A stretch of 64,000 nucleotides of DNA from positions 81,679,254-81,743,253 of the forward strand of contig NC_080068.1 of assembly GCF_949987535.1 (NCBI RefSeq), in the 5' to 3' direction. Position 1 is the stretch's first letter. Each line of letters starts with the position of its first letter. The notes under the pieces are model-generated. The model saw only the letters and a list, made by a program, of their open reading frames with translations. It searched no databases and had not been told where the DNA came from. This document shows positions 39,310-51,640 of this stretch, piece after piece. This DNA comes from Balaenoptera acutorostrata. Taxonomy: Eukaryota; Chordata; Mammalia; Artiodactyla; Balaenopteridae. The position numbers were made by a program, and so were the translations under genes.

Positions 39310-40435
39310 AACTGTATTATTTCATTCCAAACCCTTAACAGTAGTCTGAAGAATTGTCATCCCCATTTCACAGATGTAACTTCTCCAAGGTAACATGGAA
39401 CTAATCTTGAAATCCAGGTCTGTCTAAAGCCCTGACTTAAATCATAAATATTATTGCCTACAGATAATGATATCAGCTGCTATTTTAACTACTTACCATG
39501 TACCAGTAATTATTCTAATAACTGAAAATATATAATCTTGGTGGATTCTAGTACATCTATAACCTTGTGAGGTAGTTGTTATACTTACTTTACAACTAAG
39601 AAAACTGAAGTTTATTTTTTTAAATTGAAGTATAATTGATTTACAATGTTGTGTTAATTTCTGCTGTACAGCCAAGTGACTCAGTTATACATATATATAT
39701 ATATACATTCTTTTTTCATATTTTTTTCTATTATGGTTTATCATAGAATGTTGAGTATAGTTCCCTGTGCTATATAGTAGGATCTTGTTGTTTATCCATT
39801 CTATATATACCAGTTTGCACCTGCTAATCCCAAACTCCCAGTCCAACCTTCTTCCAACCCCATCCCCCTTGGCAACCACTGGTCTGTTCTCTATGTCCAT
39901 AAGTCTGGTTCTGTTTTGTAGACAGGTTCATTTGTGTCATATTTTGGGTTCCACATATAAGTGATATCATATGGTATTTGCCTTTCTCTTTCTGAGTTAC
40001 TTCACTTAGTATGATCACCTTTAGTTGCATCCATGTTGCTGCAAATGGCATTATTTCAATCTTTATTATGGCTGAGTAGTATTCCATTGTATACATGTAC
40101 CACATCTACTTTATCCATTCATCTGTCGATGAACATTTAGATTGTTTCCATGTCTTTGCAATCGTGAATAGTGCTGCTATGAACAAAAGAGTGCATGTAT
40201 CTTTTTGAATTATAGTTTTGTCTGGGTATATGCCCAGGAGTGGGATTACTGGATCATATGGTAATTCTATTTTTGGTTTTCTGAGGAACCTCCATACTGT
40301 GTTTCATAGTGGCTGCACCAACTTACATTCCCACCAACAGTGTAGGAAGGTTCCCTAGAAAACTGTAGTTTAGAGAGATAAAATAGTTTGACTAAAAACA
40401 TACACAGTAAGTGGCATATGTAATATTTAAGCTAA
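39310..40435 (-). mobile_element. MIR SINE pieces split by an L1
   Basis: MIR antisense text: 'gtcatccccatttcacagat' and 'aacttctccaaggtaacatg' at about 39330-39420; then a second MIR, 'taccatgtaccagtaattat' with 'accttgtgaggtagttgtta', from 39475. The second is cut at 39598/39615 by the L1 at 39615-40356 and resumes at 40357-40435 ('aaaactgtagtttagagaga'). The nesting shows the MIR was there first. Confidence 0.6.
39615..40356 (-). mobile_element. 5'-truncated L1 (3' UTR and ORF2 end)
   Basis: Antisense L1 3' end: 'attgaagtataattgattta', an (AT)n run near 39690-39704, and the ORF2 C-terminus (open frame 40105-39824, with '[17 protein letters not shown]'). It ends abruptly at 40356 by 5' truncation. 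A 16-bp target duplication 'agaaaactgaagttta' (39599-39614) and 'agaaaactgtagttta' (40357-40372), one mismatch, defines the insertion into a MIR. Confidence 0.9.
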
Positions 40436-40599
40436 CATTTATAAGACTATGGATCCTTTATTTATAACCTATAAGTTAAAACATACATAAAGTGAAGGAT
40501 GTGAGGTAAGTCTTTCCCTAGGCCGTTCTAGTACCTCTTGCATTATGCTCACCATTCACAAATATCATCATCACTGCTTTGGACTTAGAAGCAGTATTA

Positions 40600-40810
40600 G
40601 ATGGAGGGAAAGAGCTCAACTCCTAATCATATTACCTTTAACCTTGTGATCTTATAGGTTTGTGCCTTGCTTGCCTCATTCATAAAATGGCCATGATAAT
40701 AGCATCTACTTCATAGTGCCATTAAAGGAAACCTTTAACCATATCATGTAACTTAGAGCAGGGCACCATATGTAATAAGTACTCAAAATAATAGCTGCTA
40801 TTACTTAACA
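40600..40810 (+). mobile_element. MIR SINE
   Basis: 'gagctcaactcctaatcata', 'ctcattcataaaatggccat', 'gataatagcatctacttcat' and 'agagcagggcaccatatgta' then 'agtactcaaaataat' follow the MIR order in sense. Confidence 0.6.
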
Positions 40811-43110
40811 TTTTTCTTTAGAATTATTTTTTTACCTACACAACTACATTTTTAAAAGAAACTATATTTCAGTCATAGGCAGAAATACTATATAACATGT
40901 ATAAACACACGGAAACCCTAAAAACACAGTTAAAGCAAAACTCTATTATTATATTCTCTTGCCAGTCAAGATCTCTGAGCCTGAGAGTTGTTCCCTGTTT
41001 GTTAACAGGGAAGTTTTGCAAGTGTTAGAGAGATATAAAAACATGCAAAAACCAATCTGAGATCTACTCAGAGGATCATGGATTAAAAAGGATTAAAAAC
41101 AAAATAACTGCCTCACCATGTGAATCCATTTTATTCAAAGCTGGTATGTTATTGTCCTAAAAAAAAAGAAGGACTTACAATTCCAAAATTTAGGAAAAAC
41201 ATGACTGAGCATTGACTTTTATTTGCCAGGGATCATATCTTTTACTATCTTTTACTGTAAACATGCATGGAAAGTATTTGTGTTCTTTTAAAACCATAGA
41301 GAACATTTTGAGGGCATCTGCGTGATAGATCATCAAAAAAAGCAAGGAATGTGAACTCATAACCTAAGCCAGAGAAAGCTGGAGCCTTCATCATGTTAAA
41401 GGGATGGCCATTATCTCTGTTCTGAAAATGAGGAGCTATGAGCTGATGTCACTATGTGGAAAGAACAGAGGAACTTATTGGGCTGTTTAGAAGTGACTAT
41501 GCATTTAAAACCAAGATGATGGAGAAAGTCTGCTTCTGCCTCAAGAGCTACAATTTCCAGATAACAAAGGAAGCCACCATCTGAGGCTCTGGTTGCTCTA
41601 TTAGCTTCAGCAAAAGGTACAAGCACTCTGGCTCTCTGGAAGATCTAGATTTGTCAAACACACTGAAGGGGGACAAACGATATGTGAGGCCATATGACAC
41701 AGTGACAAAAGTGGCAGACATAAGGAAACAAAAGACCCGGCTTGTACAAGGCATGGGGGAAGTGGAAAACCATGAGAGAAGAATGACTTTGAATACTGGG
41801 TCCTCACACAGTCTCTGTCCCTGTGAGGTTATACAAGTCGAGGCAAACCATCTAAATGCTCTTGCTTAAGTCTCAGACTGGTGAAACAAAGATGATGGTT
41901 CCTACCTCTGAAGTATGCTATGAGGCTAGATAAAGATGATGTCTGTAAAGGACGTCACCTACACTGAGAATTCAACAAGGGGTGGAGGAGACCCACAAAC
42001 CAAATGCAATGTATGGACAATTTTTAGATGTTGTTTTTGAACAAACTAACTATAAAAAGAGAAAAGTAAATCAGTAGGTGAATATAGGGCTGGGTAGTAG
42101 ATGCTATTAAGTAATAACTACTAATTTTATTGGGTTTTGTAATGGTTTTGTGGTTATTTGTTTGTTTTAAAAGTCCTTACCTTTTAAAGAAACTTATAGA
42201 ATTATTTACAAATGAAGTTGTAGAATAGCTGTGATTTGCTTTAAAATACTCAAACAAACAAAAAACCCTATTAGATGAAACAAGAATGGCAGAAAAATGA
42301 TGAGTGATGGGTCCACATATGTTCATTGTATAATTCCTCTATTTTTGTGTGCCTCTGAAAATTTACACACACATACACACCTTTTAAAATAAATATATAG
42401 AGATTAAAAGACACCAGCATCAGTTAATAAATATCCTGTTATTGTTTTCATCACAGACATTATTTTAACTACACACTCAGTGTAGACTTCCTGTAAGTTT
42501 GGTCCACACAATAAAAGGAAGGGCTTCTACATAGAACGATCTAAAGACCAGAATAAGCCCATGGAGAAGCAAGACTACTGTGGAAAAAAAGTAAAAACTG
42601 AGTTTAGAGCAAGAAGAACTGACCCAGAGTGGTCTCACTTGGAGATAAATCTAGGAATTAAGATTTTTGGAAATGAAATCACGCTGTTACCAATCCCAGA
42701 AGAAACGTCCATCCATATCTTTCTTTAGCTCAGATCTTTCTTAGTTTTAAAACTGTACACCTTTTACTGCAGCCAAACTTACATTTTGTTTCTTCATTAT
42801 TTTTTCAGTTGCTCCTTAGAAGATGACTCTTTTTAAGTCTTCAATTTGATTATGACTTTGTCAAGAGGAAGGGATTAAATATCTCTCAGCCTTTGAAGGA
42901 GTCAGTCACAAAAGAAGACAGCTTTAGGAAACCCAGGAAACCAGATAGACTAATTCAAGACACCCCAAATGATCTAAAGAGCTGGCAGCGAGAGAAGGAA
43001 GGGGCCCTAGGGATGGCTGCAGGTATAAAGTAAGCAAGGTCTGGATAATTCAGGAAATATATGTGTAATACACATGGAACCAGTAAAGGAAAGTTGTCAA
43101 AAGCAGTCTG
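40811..43110. other. Intronic, no gene recognised
   Basis: Open frames on both strands at 41411-41869 overlap and have no motif. 42000-42420 looks like an old repeat with an AT-rich 3' end ('atgttcattgtataattcct') but I cannot name it. Confidence 0.4.
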
Positions 43111-43114
43111 GAAT

Positions 43115-43290
43115 AGATAAACCTAATTTCTAAATTAATGTCTCCAGATTCATTTTTTTATCTACGAAAGGGTGAAGCAGTAGACATACCACGTGGGGTT
43201 GCAGTGAAGATTAAATGACATAATGCATATAGAATACTTCAAACACGCCTGGCACTTACCAAGCACTCTGTCAGTGTTAACTATGGTGAA
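43115..43290 (+). mobile_element. MIR SINE fragment
   Basis: 'tttttttatctacgaaaggg', 'gttgcagtgaagattaaatg', 'acataatgcatatagaatac' and 'cgcctggcacttaccaagca' correspond to the 3' half of MIR. Confidence 0.6.
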
Positions 43291-43844
43291 TATGGTTAAA
43301 ATTTTGCTCACTATTCCAAGCAGTTCTGGCCAAAGCAGATGCTTTTGATGCATAAATGCAGCTATGTGGGAGACCATATTGATTTTAAAAGCAATTCAAC
43401 AAATCAAAGATACACAGCACTATTAGAACTTGCATAAGCTTCTACCTTCTCTCTTTGTTTCACTTATTAATTATAATCCCAACAAGTTTTTGTCAGTCAT
43501 GAAGACCTGTCAAGTTTCCTGCTCAACTCTGAGCAAAATTCTTTCTAGAATATTCCAACAGATTTTTTTTAATTTCCGGATTTTTTTTTGCTTCTAGATA
43601 GGAATAGCCTTTCTGACAGAAAGGGTGATGTGAATGTGCCAGGAAAGGCCTCGATAGCTTCAAACATCTTCCTCCCATATCTGGCCAGAGTGTGTGAAAT
43701 CCCCACATTAGTCATTCCTTTGTAGGCATGAAAAGCTACTCCTAAATGTAACTGTTAGCTGGGAAAGGAAACACGTAAAGCTTTTGTCAGCTATTAAGAC
43801 TCCACCTTTAATTGTTTTATCAATTTCCCCAGCATGCATTCATT

Positions 43845-43950
43845 TATTCTTTAATAGTTCAACAAAACATTATTGAATGTGTACTAGAGATGGCATTACA
43901 AAATTGAATGAGCTATGCTTCCAGCCCTGAGGAACTCTATCACAAAAGAA
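43845..43950 (-). mobile_element. L2 LINE 3' fragment (antisense)
   Basis: 'caacaaaacattattgaatg', 'tgtactagagatggcattac' and 'cttccagccctgaggaactc' match the antisense L2 3' region. A MIR follows immediately. Confidence 0.55.
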
Positions 43951-43954
43951 GACA

Positions 43955-44175
43955 CTGGGTATAGTGGTTGGGAGTGCCACCATTGGAATCAGACAAACTT
44001 GGGTTCAGACAGTAGCTTTGGCATTCTCTACTTATTTCCTCTGTAGCAAACCTCTCTGTACCTCAGTTTCGTCAACCACTGACCTTTTTAGTAAATGGCT
44101 TAATAGGTGTAAATGCTTTATCAAGTTACTATCAGGGAATAACAATAAATATTAGTTATTATTATCATTACTTTT
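43955..44175 (+). mobile_element. MIR SINE, nearly complete
   Basis: 'ggttgggagtgccaccattg', 'gaatcagacaaacttgggtt', 'tctctgtacctcagtttcgt' and 'aataacaataaatattagtt' cover the MIR tRNA-related part, core and 3' end in order. Confidence 0.65.
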
Positions 44176-44419
44176 CTTATTACATGAATTAAAATTATAA
44201 CAGACCATAAGTTAGTACATATTCAAAGTGCTTTGGTTGCAGATACAGTGTAGTACCTTATTCTGCCTGGGAAATTTAAGGGCTTCTTCTAAAGAGATGA
44301 TAATAGAGCTAAGTGTGGAGGTAGTGCTGTCACAAGGGCAGCTGTGGGAAGAGCCACGAGGCAGTTAAGACCACAATATGTAAAAGAAATGAGACCTTAA
44401 GTGGAACTAGAGCAAAAGA

Positions 44420-44720
44420 TGTTAGTTGGGTAAATGTAATATGAAGGGTTTGTAAGGGTAAGTTGTGGGGCTTTGTGAAGGGCCTTATAGGCCAGGGTAA
44501 GTGGCTCGGACTTTGATCAAGAGATAGAAAATGCCAATTGAGAAGTTTTAGGAGAAGAGTGAAAATCATATTTGTTTTTGAGAAAAATGACTCTATCACT
44601 TGTATAGCCTAGAGTAGAAAAGGGGACTGGTGATAGGCCTTCAAGGAGCAAGTTGCAATCATCTACTGGCTGGGACAACATTAGGGGGAATAGAGATGAA
44701 ATGCAAGTTTGAACACACTC
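44420..44720 (-). mobile_element. L2 LINE fragment (antisense)
   Basis: 'gggctttgtgaagggcctta', 'taggccagggtaagtggctc' and 'agagtgaaaatcatatttgt' match the antisense of the L2 ORF2 end ('agggccttgtaggcc...ggtaaggactttggctttt'). Confidence 0.55.
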
Positions 44721-44779
44721 CCAAACTAAAGTCAGTGAAACACGAAGTTGTATCATAGGACAGCAGCACAAACCAGTGT

Positions 44780-45760
44780 CCTGGGAGTCACCCTAGGAAG
44801 CACCCACTCCACAACTTCCTCCATCTCCCAGTGCCCTCTATGTACCAACCCCCATATGTGTTTACTCTATCGCCAAATCCATTTGATCCCAAGTCCTAAA
44901 TCTCTCTCCAATTCTGCTCTCTACTTGCCATCCTTACTGCTATGGTCTGAACATCAGGCCATCACCACCTCTTCCAAGGACTACCTCATTAGCCCTTTAT
45001 TTCACTGTTGCTAAGCTTATCACTTTCTAATTTATCCTTATAGGCTGTCACAATGATATGCTAACAAAATTTGATCATGTCACCCTCCTGGTTAAAATTT
45101 TCCAATCACTTGCCTCTACCTATAGGACAAAAGACGAGCTCAATGAAAATTAACTAGATACCTACTTCTTCATCCTCAGTTATGGCCAGAGTCATTCCAA
45201 GAATACCAGTGGCTGAGAGATTTTGTTGTTTACTCATATGCTAAGGATCTCTGGTTTGAATCTCTTCTTTGCACATGATCTCTATATCATGAAATCAATC
45301 ACATTCTTTTGACAAATTTTGACAAAAGGATCCCTCTATAACAATTTCACAGAGACATTTGGACGACCTAAATAAGACTTTCAAGGCCCTCCATAATCTT
45401 TACCCAACTTATTTCCAATATGATTTTTCCAAATCTTTCACTCAAGCCACATAGGTCTATTCATTGTCCTTTCTTGAAACACAGCTGGTGCTTTGCTACT
45501 TCTAAGTTTCAGCTCATGGCATCCCTCTTATGTGGAACCCACTGCCTCTTTCTCTCTTCCTCTCCAGAATGTAAATATTCTCTACATCTGTCTTGCTCTG
45601 TGAAGTGTCCCCAAGTCACCTCAGCCCACCGGAACCACTCCCTTTTCTGAAGTGTCCTAGTACTTACCATCTCGGCCACTTATTTGCAATTTATCATCAG
45701 TTCCTCTCTTGTGATATTACTGTATTGTTGTATTCAATTATTTATCTCTTGCATTGTTTT
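44780..45760 (+). mobile_element. L2 LINE fragment (sense), interrupted
   Basis: 'gccatcaccacctcttccaa' with 'ggactacctcattagc' and later 'caaggccctccataatcttt', 'acccaacttatttcc', then 'tttcagctcatggcatccct' are the sense L2 ORF2 end and 3' region. About 45190-45360 does not fit and is probably an insertion or diverged part. ORFs here (for example 45420-45650) are shadows of the repeat. Confidence 0.55.
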
Positions 45761-45944
45761 ATAACTTCTAAAATGTGTATGCTTTATTTCCTGCACCAGA
45801 GTATAATTTCCTTGAAAGCTAGGACTTTGACATGTATTACTTTATATATATATATTTTATATATAAAAGTGCCTCCTCCTTTTTAGGAGGGCCTAAAAAG
45901 AAGTAATACATGAGTAATATGTATATAGTAGGCACTTAATTAGT

Positions 45945-45973
45945 AATTAACAATTAATTAGTAATTGTTAATT
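45945..45973. repeat. Perfect 12-bp AT-rich inverted repeat
   Basis: Arms 'aattaacaatta' (45945-45956) and 'taattgttaatt' (45962-45973) with a 5-nt loop. Composed only of A/T except one C/G pair, so chance occurrence in AT-rich DNA is possible. Confidence 0.85.
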
Positions 45974-46261
45974 GACATGGCTGATATAGCTACAGGAGAA
46001 AAAAGATTTGTAGTTCATGAACTAGAAAATTGTTTGAATTAATGAACATCATTTTTTACTTATTAAATGTTACAATTTTAACAGAATATATCCAAATACA
46101 TCAATTACCTATTTTTGTTACATTTTCCCAGACAGGAAAGAATGTATGTGCTTCCTTTATAAAAGAATTAGTGAAAATCATATGACAAAACAATGCACGG
46201 TTCTTAGTTTAGTTATACTGCCCACTGAGCAGAGAAACCTTCCCTTTTACGGACAGAGGGT

Positions 46262-46412
46262 TAAGGAGGAAGGAGGAGGCGGACGGACAGAGATGGAGAA
46301 AGGGGAAGAGGGAGGGAAAGTGATGGGGAAAGAAGAGAAGAAGAGGGGAGAAGGACAAGGAAAGGGAGGGGGAAGCAGAAGAGGAAGGAGAAGGAAAAGA
46401 GAAGGGAAAGGT
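46262..46412 (+). repeat. Purine (GA-rich) tract, about 150 bp
   Basis: Almost uninterrupted A/G on the plus strand with degenerate GGA/GAAG/GGGA units (for example 'aggaaagggagggggaagca'), broken by only a few pyrimidines. It keeps frames open on both strands (46146-46544 plus, 46247-46522 minus), which is compositional. Confidence 0.9.
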
Positions 46413-46544
46413 TCTCTTGTGATTAAATCGGTGGGCAAAGCACTTTCCAAAAAAGAATGCAGTATCCTGTTGCTGACTAAACCAGTTTTGCTCATTTTCT
46501 TCCTTTCACATGCCATGTACAATATAAAGTCTATTTTTCACTGA

Positions 46545-46690
46545 CATGGTCAAAACTGTGTCTTTGAAGATCATTCTGATGGCTTAGAGGAAGTTTAGAC
46601 TACAGGTAGGAAGGGCATGTCTAGGCAGTGCCAAGGGGCGCCAGTATTGAAACACGGGGGAGAGTGAGGAGGCTTTTAAAACTTTCACAG
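46545..46690 (-). mobile_element. L2 LINE fragment (antisense), short
   Basis: 'tttgaagatcattctgatgg' then 'cttagaggaagtttagacta' resembles the antisense L2 'aaaggatcactctggctgc...agactg' part. Weak match. Confidence 0.4.
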
Positions 46691-47134
46691 GTTAAGGAAA
46701 TTGACATGATAGCTCTACTTACCAAGATTCTAGTGACTTTCTTCTATAATTGGTAGGGGGTGGAGTATGAAGCAACACAGTACTATAATTAGCTCTTGTA
46801 CAGAAAGCATGACACTAAGTTATCAAAAATTTGTAAATTACTATTTTAAATTCACTATTCCCCCCAACACACACAACCCTGATTTCTCTTACAGGTTTTT
46901 TAAGATCCATGCTTTTTCTAATCTGCTTTCTTAATAGTTACCAATAGCGTTAAAAGTTCCATTTCATTGTTGAACCTTAATATAATTTTGTAAACTATAC
47001 AACTAAAAAGCCTGGGTAGAATTGAAGTGCCTGTGAGTGTAAAAATTTTCAGTAGTTGGAAACTTCTCATTTATTTAATCAAGATTGTTCTCTAGTAGTT
47101 CATATCGTTAGGGAAAAAAAAAATCAGGTAAAAA
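46691..47134. other. Intronic, no feature recognised
   Basis: AT-rich, no exon or nameable repeat. Confidence 0.4.
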
Positions 47135-47143
47135 AAAAGTCAA

Positions 47144-47283
47144 GGGACTTCCCTGGAGGTCCAGTGGTTAAGGTTAAGACTCCACGCTTCCACTGCAGGG
47201 GGAGTGGGTTTAATCCCTGGTTGGGGAGCTAAGATCCCACTTGCTGCTCAGTGCGGCCAAAAAGAAAAAAGAAAAAAGAAAAG
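47144..47283 (+). mobile_element. CHR-type tRNA-derived SINE (CHR-1-like)
   Basis: Begins 'gggacttccctggaggtcca', with B-box-like 'gggtttaatccct', then 'gctaagatcccacttgctgc' and a tail of AAAAAG repeats (about 47260-47283). A short duplication 'aaagtcaa' lies at 47136-47143 and 47284-47291. It contains a small internal repeat 'ggttaaggttaag'. Confidence 0.85.
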
Positions 47284-47291
47284 AAAGTCAA

Positions 47292-48340
47292 CCCTGGCAG
47301 GGCAGCGAGATGGCAATGGAAGTCCAAAGTGGTAAGAAAGTGGTGATTCTGAAGAACTGAATGTCTCCTCAGCCTCTGCATGCTTCCTCCCTTTGACACA
47401 GCAAGTTATTTAATGTGGTGAGAAAGTAAGTGTTGAAGCAGTATCATTATTTACTAGAAATCACATGTCAGGAGTTCAGTTTAAAAAAAAAAAAGAGGAA
47501 GTTCAGGCTAAGCAAAACCTGGGTCAACAGCTGGCTTACGTAAATGTGAAGGTTATGTATGACTGGGATGCTGCAGCCTCAAACAGAGTCCACAGAAGCG
47601 GCCACCTGGAGCCCTTCTCTCCTTCAAAGCAAAGCCTCTGAGCAGACAGGAAGAGTCAGCACCCCAAGGCAGCCACAACGCAAACTGGTGCAAATAACGG
47701 AACAGCACAGACAGTCACCTATGTGACTTGATTTCAGAAGCACACACGCGTGCCACTTCCTGCCACCTAAAAAAATCTTTGACAGTTCTCTGAAACTTGC
47801 CTTGTTTCTGCCAAAGCACAAATAGACATAATGTGAACTGAATTGACTTGAATATTCTGTAAAATGAGGAAGTTTGAAGCATCACGTAGGACAAATTTAG
47901 AGATAAATCATCCTTCTTTTCAGCCATACATTTTCACATATCTTGACTCTGGTCGTTTTCAGAAGATCATATTGAAATGTCAACTATCACCAGGACCCTC
48001 TTTGTCTCTCAAACCTCATCCCTTTTCTCTGTCCCTCATGTGTGCATTCACCATGATAGTCTTCCTTCGAGCCCTTGATGAGAAGCTCATGCCCATTGCA
48101 GTCTGGGTGCTTGCCACTTGCCTCCCTGGGTGCTCTCCTGGCCGCACGAGTGCACAGGCCTCTTGTCACTGTAACTCCTCAGCCCAGAAGACACCTCCAC
48201 AGTGAAGCCCTTACTGGCCATCCTGTCTGTAAGTGTCCACTGCCAATTCTGTCTATCTTCTGATGCTGATTTACTTTTCTTCTTGATGCTTCTTATGTTC
48301 CTCTTTAAACTTTTGGTATTTAACATGCAAGCTCTATTTA
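47292..48340. other. Intronic, no gene recognised
   Basis: Overlapping open frames on both strands at 47987-48353 (60-113 codons) have no motif and no phase-compatible splice sites. A tract of higher GC near 48110-48190 explains them. Confidence 0.4.
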
Positions 48341-48344
48341 TGAA

Positions 48345-48700
48345 TTCACCCATTTAACAAACATTTGTTGAGCACATAACGTATGCCAGACATTATTCTA
48401 GGTCCTTGTGATTCATCGGTGAACAAAACAGATACAGGTCCCTGCCCTCAAGGAATTTATGTCCTGGTTGTGGAGTGGAGGTGCTCCTATGATAAACATA
48501 ATAAATGAGGAAATACATGTTCAAAGATAAAAATGCTTTAGAGGAAAGAAAAAAATCAGAGCAATTTAAGGAGGATCAGGAGTGTCAGGTTGTGTGTGTT
48601 GGAGCTGATTGCAATAAGAAATAGAATCAAGGTGGGCCTCAGAGAGAGGATGAAATTTGATCAAACTGAAGGAGATGAAGGTGTTAGCCATGCAGGTATC
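48345..48700 (-). mobile_element. L2 LINE fragment (antisense)
   Basis: A clear match in order: 'acaaacatttgttgagcaca', 'cgtatgccagacattattct', 'gtgaacaaaacagatacagg' and 'tccctgccctcaaggaattt', then 'atgataaacataataaatga'. Later 'gtgggcctcagagagaggat' and 'ccatgcaggtatctg' also fit L2. Confidence 0.7.
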
Positions 48701-49895
48701 TGAAACCAAGTCATTGCAGGGTTTGGAGCAGAGGCAGGAGTTGGCTGATGGTTTAAAGGCTCACTCTGCCCTCTGAGCTGAGAGTAGTCTGTAGAGGGGC
48801 ACGGGAAGAATGAGACCGTATACATAGGAACACCACTGTATGCCTGGCCCATGAAGACAAGAAGTGTTTGTTGAATGAATTAATATATGAATGAATGGAA
48901 TATGGAGGCTGAAGAATAAGAGATCCTCACAAGCATGAAGTAATGGGTGATATGTTCACATCTTTGGGAAACAAACGTAGTACATTAAGGTCACATCTTA
49001 TAATTATTTGTATGTGAATACGTGTGTGTTTATATCTATATACATATATATGAATATTTACTGCTTGCCTTCTCTGTGGAAAACACTTTGAGTTTTGACA
49101 GATGCCTTCACCTAATTTATGCCACGTCCATAAATGTATGCATAATGTAGTTTTCATTAATGCTAAGCTCCATATAATGTGACTACTTCCATTTCCTGAA
49201 AAATAGCACATTCTAATACTGCCTAGCTGAGATGCCTTTTTTTTTAATTCTGAACTTTATGGAAGAAGTTTGTTCTCATAAAAACAGAGGTCATGGTTTC
49301 AATTCCCATTTAGATATGTTAGCTTTAAATGAGGAAAGAAATTTCTCCAGCCACAGATTCTTTCTCAATGCCAAAAAGTTACTTGTGAAAACTCAGTTTA
49401 GGCATGAGAAAGGGCCAAAAGAGTGAATCCGGAAAGCCCTATACAAACCAATTTGGAGAAAAAAAAAAAACAGGTGGCATACTGGCTGTAGATAAATATA
49501 TGAAAGGCAGCAGACATTTAAAATGTAATGTTTTTTAAAAGTGCCAATATAGTTTCGAGATGATAAATTTCAAGGTTGGACAATTTTAAGGTTTGAAAAA
49601 TTGTCTCATTTATCTAATAATTTACAAATAATTATCAAATGTGTAGTATGCCCGGCACCGACAATACAAATTGAGCACGACAGTGGATGTGTTTGTATGG
49701 TTGATTGCACTCATTCCCAACCAAGGTAACATCACTCTCAAGGAGAGAAAATTTGCTCTTGGGCAAGACAAAAAAGCCTAAACTTTTAAGGTATGAAACA
49801 TAGATATACATACAATGCATAAACAGACATACAGTCTAAAGATCCCTTAGGAAGGCAAAAACAAACAAAAAAAGGTTGAGAAACACTTGTCTATT
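48701..49895. other. Intronic, no gene recognised
   Basis: Nothing beyond a possible L2 scrap near 49610-49660 ('aatgtgtagtatgcccggca'). Confidence 0.4.
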
Positions 49896-49899
49896 GGAA

Positions 49900-50130
49900 A
49901 GCTGGGATTATGATAAAATAAGATAACTGCAGTGATAGGAAAAGTATAGAAGGTTGTGGAAACACACACCAGGAACACCTAACTTGGTATGAAGGGGAGG
50001 TCAGGAAAGGCTTCCAGGGAGAAGTCACACTTCAGCAGAGCTGTATGGGATGACCAGTAGGGACTGCTCAGGCAAGCAGGTGGAGGGTGTTGTTCTAGAA
50101 TCAAAGCAGAGGAAGAGCTCATGCACAAGA
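49900..50130 (-). mobile_element. L2 LINE fragment (antisense)
   Basis: 'ggaggtcaggaaaggcttcc' then 'gaagtcacacttcagcagag' and 'ctgtatgggatgaccag' match the antisense L2 segment with 'gtcagggaaggcctctctga...acatttgagcagagacctg'. Confidence 0.6.
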
Positions 50131-50649
50131 TATGGACAATCACTAGCACAGACTTTCCTTGAGGAAAATCTCTATAAACCCCTTAATTATATAGCTTGGC
50201 TAAGTTGGCTAATTAACTCACAATGTCAGATAGGCCATAGAGAAAACACTACAAACTGAAAGTTGAATTTGGGTCACATTTGTACCTCAAGTGTGTCCTC
50301 TCTCACATAGGAGTCTTTCTTTCCATTGTCCACCATCATCACAGTGAGACTTTCACCACTTCCTACCAGAGAATTCCAACAGCCCCCCTTACTTGTCTCC
50401 CTCTGCTCACCCCATACATCAGAACAACATAGCGATCTTAGGAAGTAAAGTGCTAAATCAGGCTACCAAGAGATCATCCCTGATGTATCCTTTCTCTGCT
50501 CTCAAATCTTCATGTTGATCCAAAACAGCTCCTTGGCCTGACAGCTAAGTGTTTGAATAGCCAGGCTCTAAATGACTGATGTGAGAGAACTCAAGTATTC
50601 CTTTAAGTCAACAGTTCCTAAACTTGTAGAATCTAATGAACTCTATAGA

Positions 50650-51040
50650 CCTCCCCGCATTCATCCAGTCACAAATATTTAGAGTGCCTACAATATGCCC
50701 AACACGGTTCTAATTACTGACACTAGAGCTGGAATAGGGTAGACAAGGTCCTTAGCTCATGGGACTTGCTCTCTCAAGGAGGAAAGTCAAGTAGAAATTA
50801 AATAAACAAATAAATAAATCTAATAATTTCAATTGATGATAAGCATTATGAAGTAAGTTTTAAAAGGGTCAGGAGTTAAAGAGAGACTTGAGATAAGGAG
50901 ATGGAGGAATAAGGATAAGGAGGTGATAGCTGAGCTGAGACCTGACTAATAAGAACCAGTTTCATGACTATCTGAGGGAAGAGACCCCCAAACATAGGGA
51001 ACAGCAAGGGCAAAGGCCCTAAGATGGAAATGAAAACTCA
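50650..51040 (-). mobile_element. L2 LINE fragment (antisense)
   Basis: 'tagagtgcctacaatatgcc', 'aattaaataaacaaataaat', 'gatgataagcattatgaagt', 'gctgagctgagacctgacta' and 'aacagcaagggcaaaggccc' with 'taagatgg' follow the L2 antisense order over 390 bp, the best-preserved L2 piece here. It includes a (AAAT)n run near 50800-50818. Confidence 0.75.
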
Positions 51041-51409
51041 CAGAGGAAAAACCGATAGTGGGTGTACACTGCTCTAGCTATACCATTCTTAAAATATAAT
51101 TTTCAGTATCAGTGGTTTACTAGACTATGCTACCCTACACATGCCTCCCAAGAACTCCAGGATCTCCCCAAAGCCAGCAAGTAAAGGGTTAATGACTCTA
51201 GGACCCTGCTCAAGTGGCTACTTTCAATGCGAATGACAAGAACCCATGTCCTATCATTTGTGAAATAATTTTAATATCACCTCTACACTAAAGCATGGTA
51301 TACATGAAATTGTCATACAACTTCCTGGGAGAACCCGAATGTCCTGAAATCCATCCTGTATCCTTGACTAAGAATCCTAGTGTTATCTGCTAAAGAGGAA
51401 ATAGCACAC

Positions 51410-51640
51410 AGTGGTTGCCTACGTGTGAAGCAGATTTTCTGGGTATGAATCTCACTTCTGACGCTTACTTAGTTACGGGTCCATGGGCAAGTTGCCTAAA
51501 ATTTCAATGCCTCAGTTTCCTATAAAATGAGAACAGTGATAATGCTTCATATGATTTTTGTGAGGATTTAATGACACAGTGCATGGAAAGCATTTGAAAG
51601 ATGTTTGGCACATTAGAAATTATTTTAATGGTGGTTATAC
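51410..51640 (+). mobile_element. MIR SINE, nearly complete
   Basis: 'cagtggttgcctacgtgtga', 'gtatgaatctcacttctgac', 'caatgcctcagtttcctata', 'aaatgagaacagtgataatg' and 'gtgaggatttaatgacacag' are MIR in order. Confidence 0.7.

Noticed and set aside
44748..45014. 88-codon plus-strand frame with Ser/Cys/Leu-rich translation.
   Set aside because: Falls in L2 sequence; no splice context.
46146..46544. 132-codon plus-strand frame, Gly/Glu/Arg/Lys-rich.
   Set aside because: Explained by the purine tract at 46262-46412; the opposite strand is open too.
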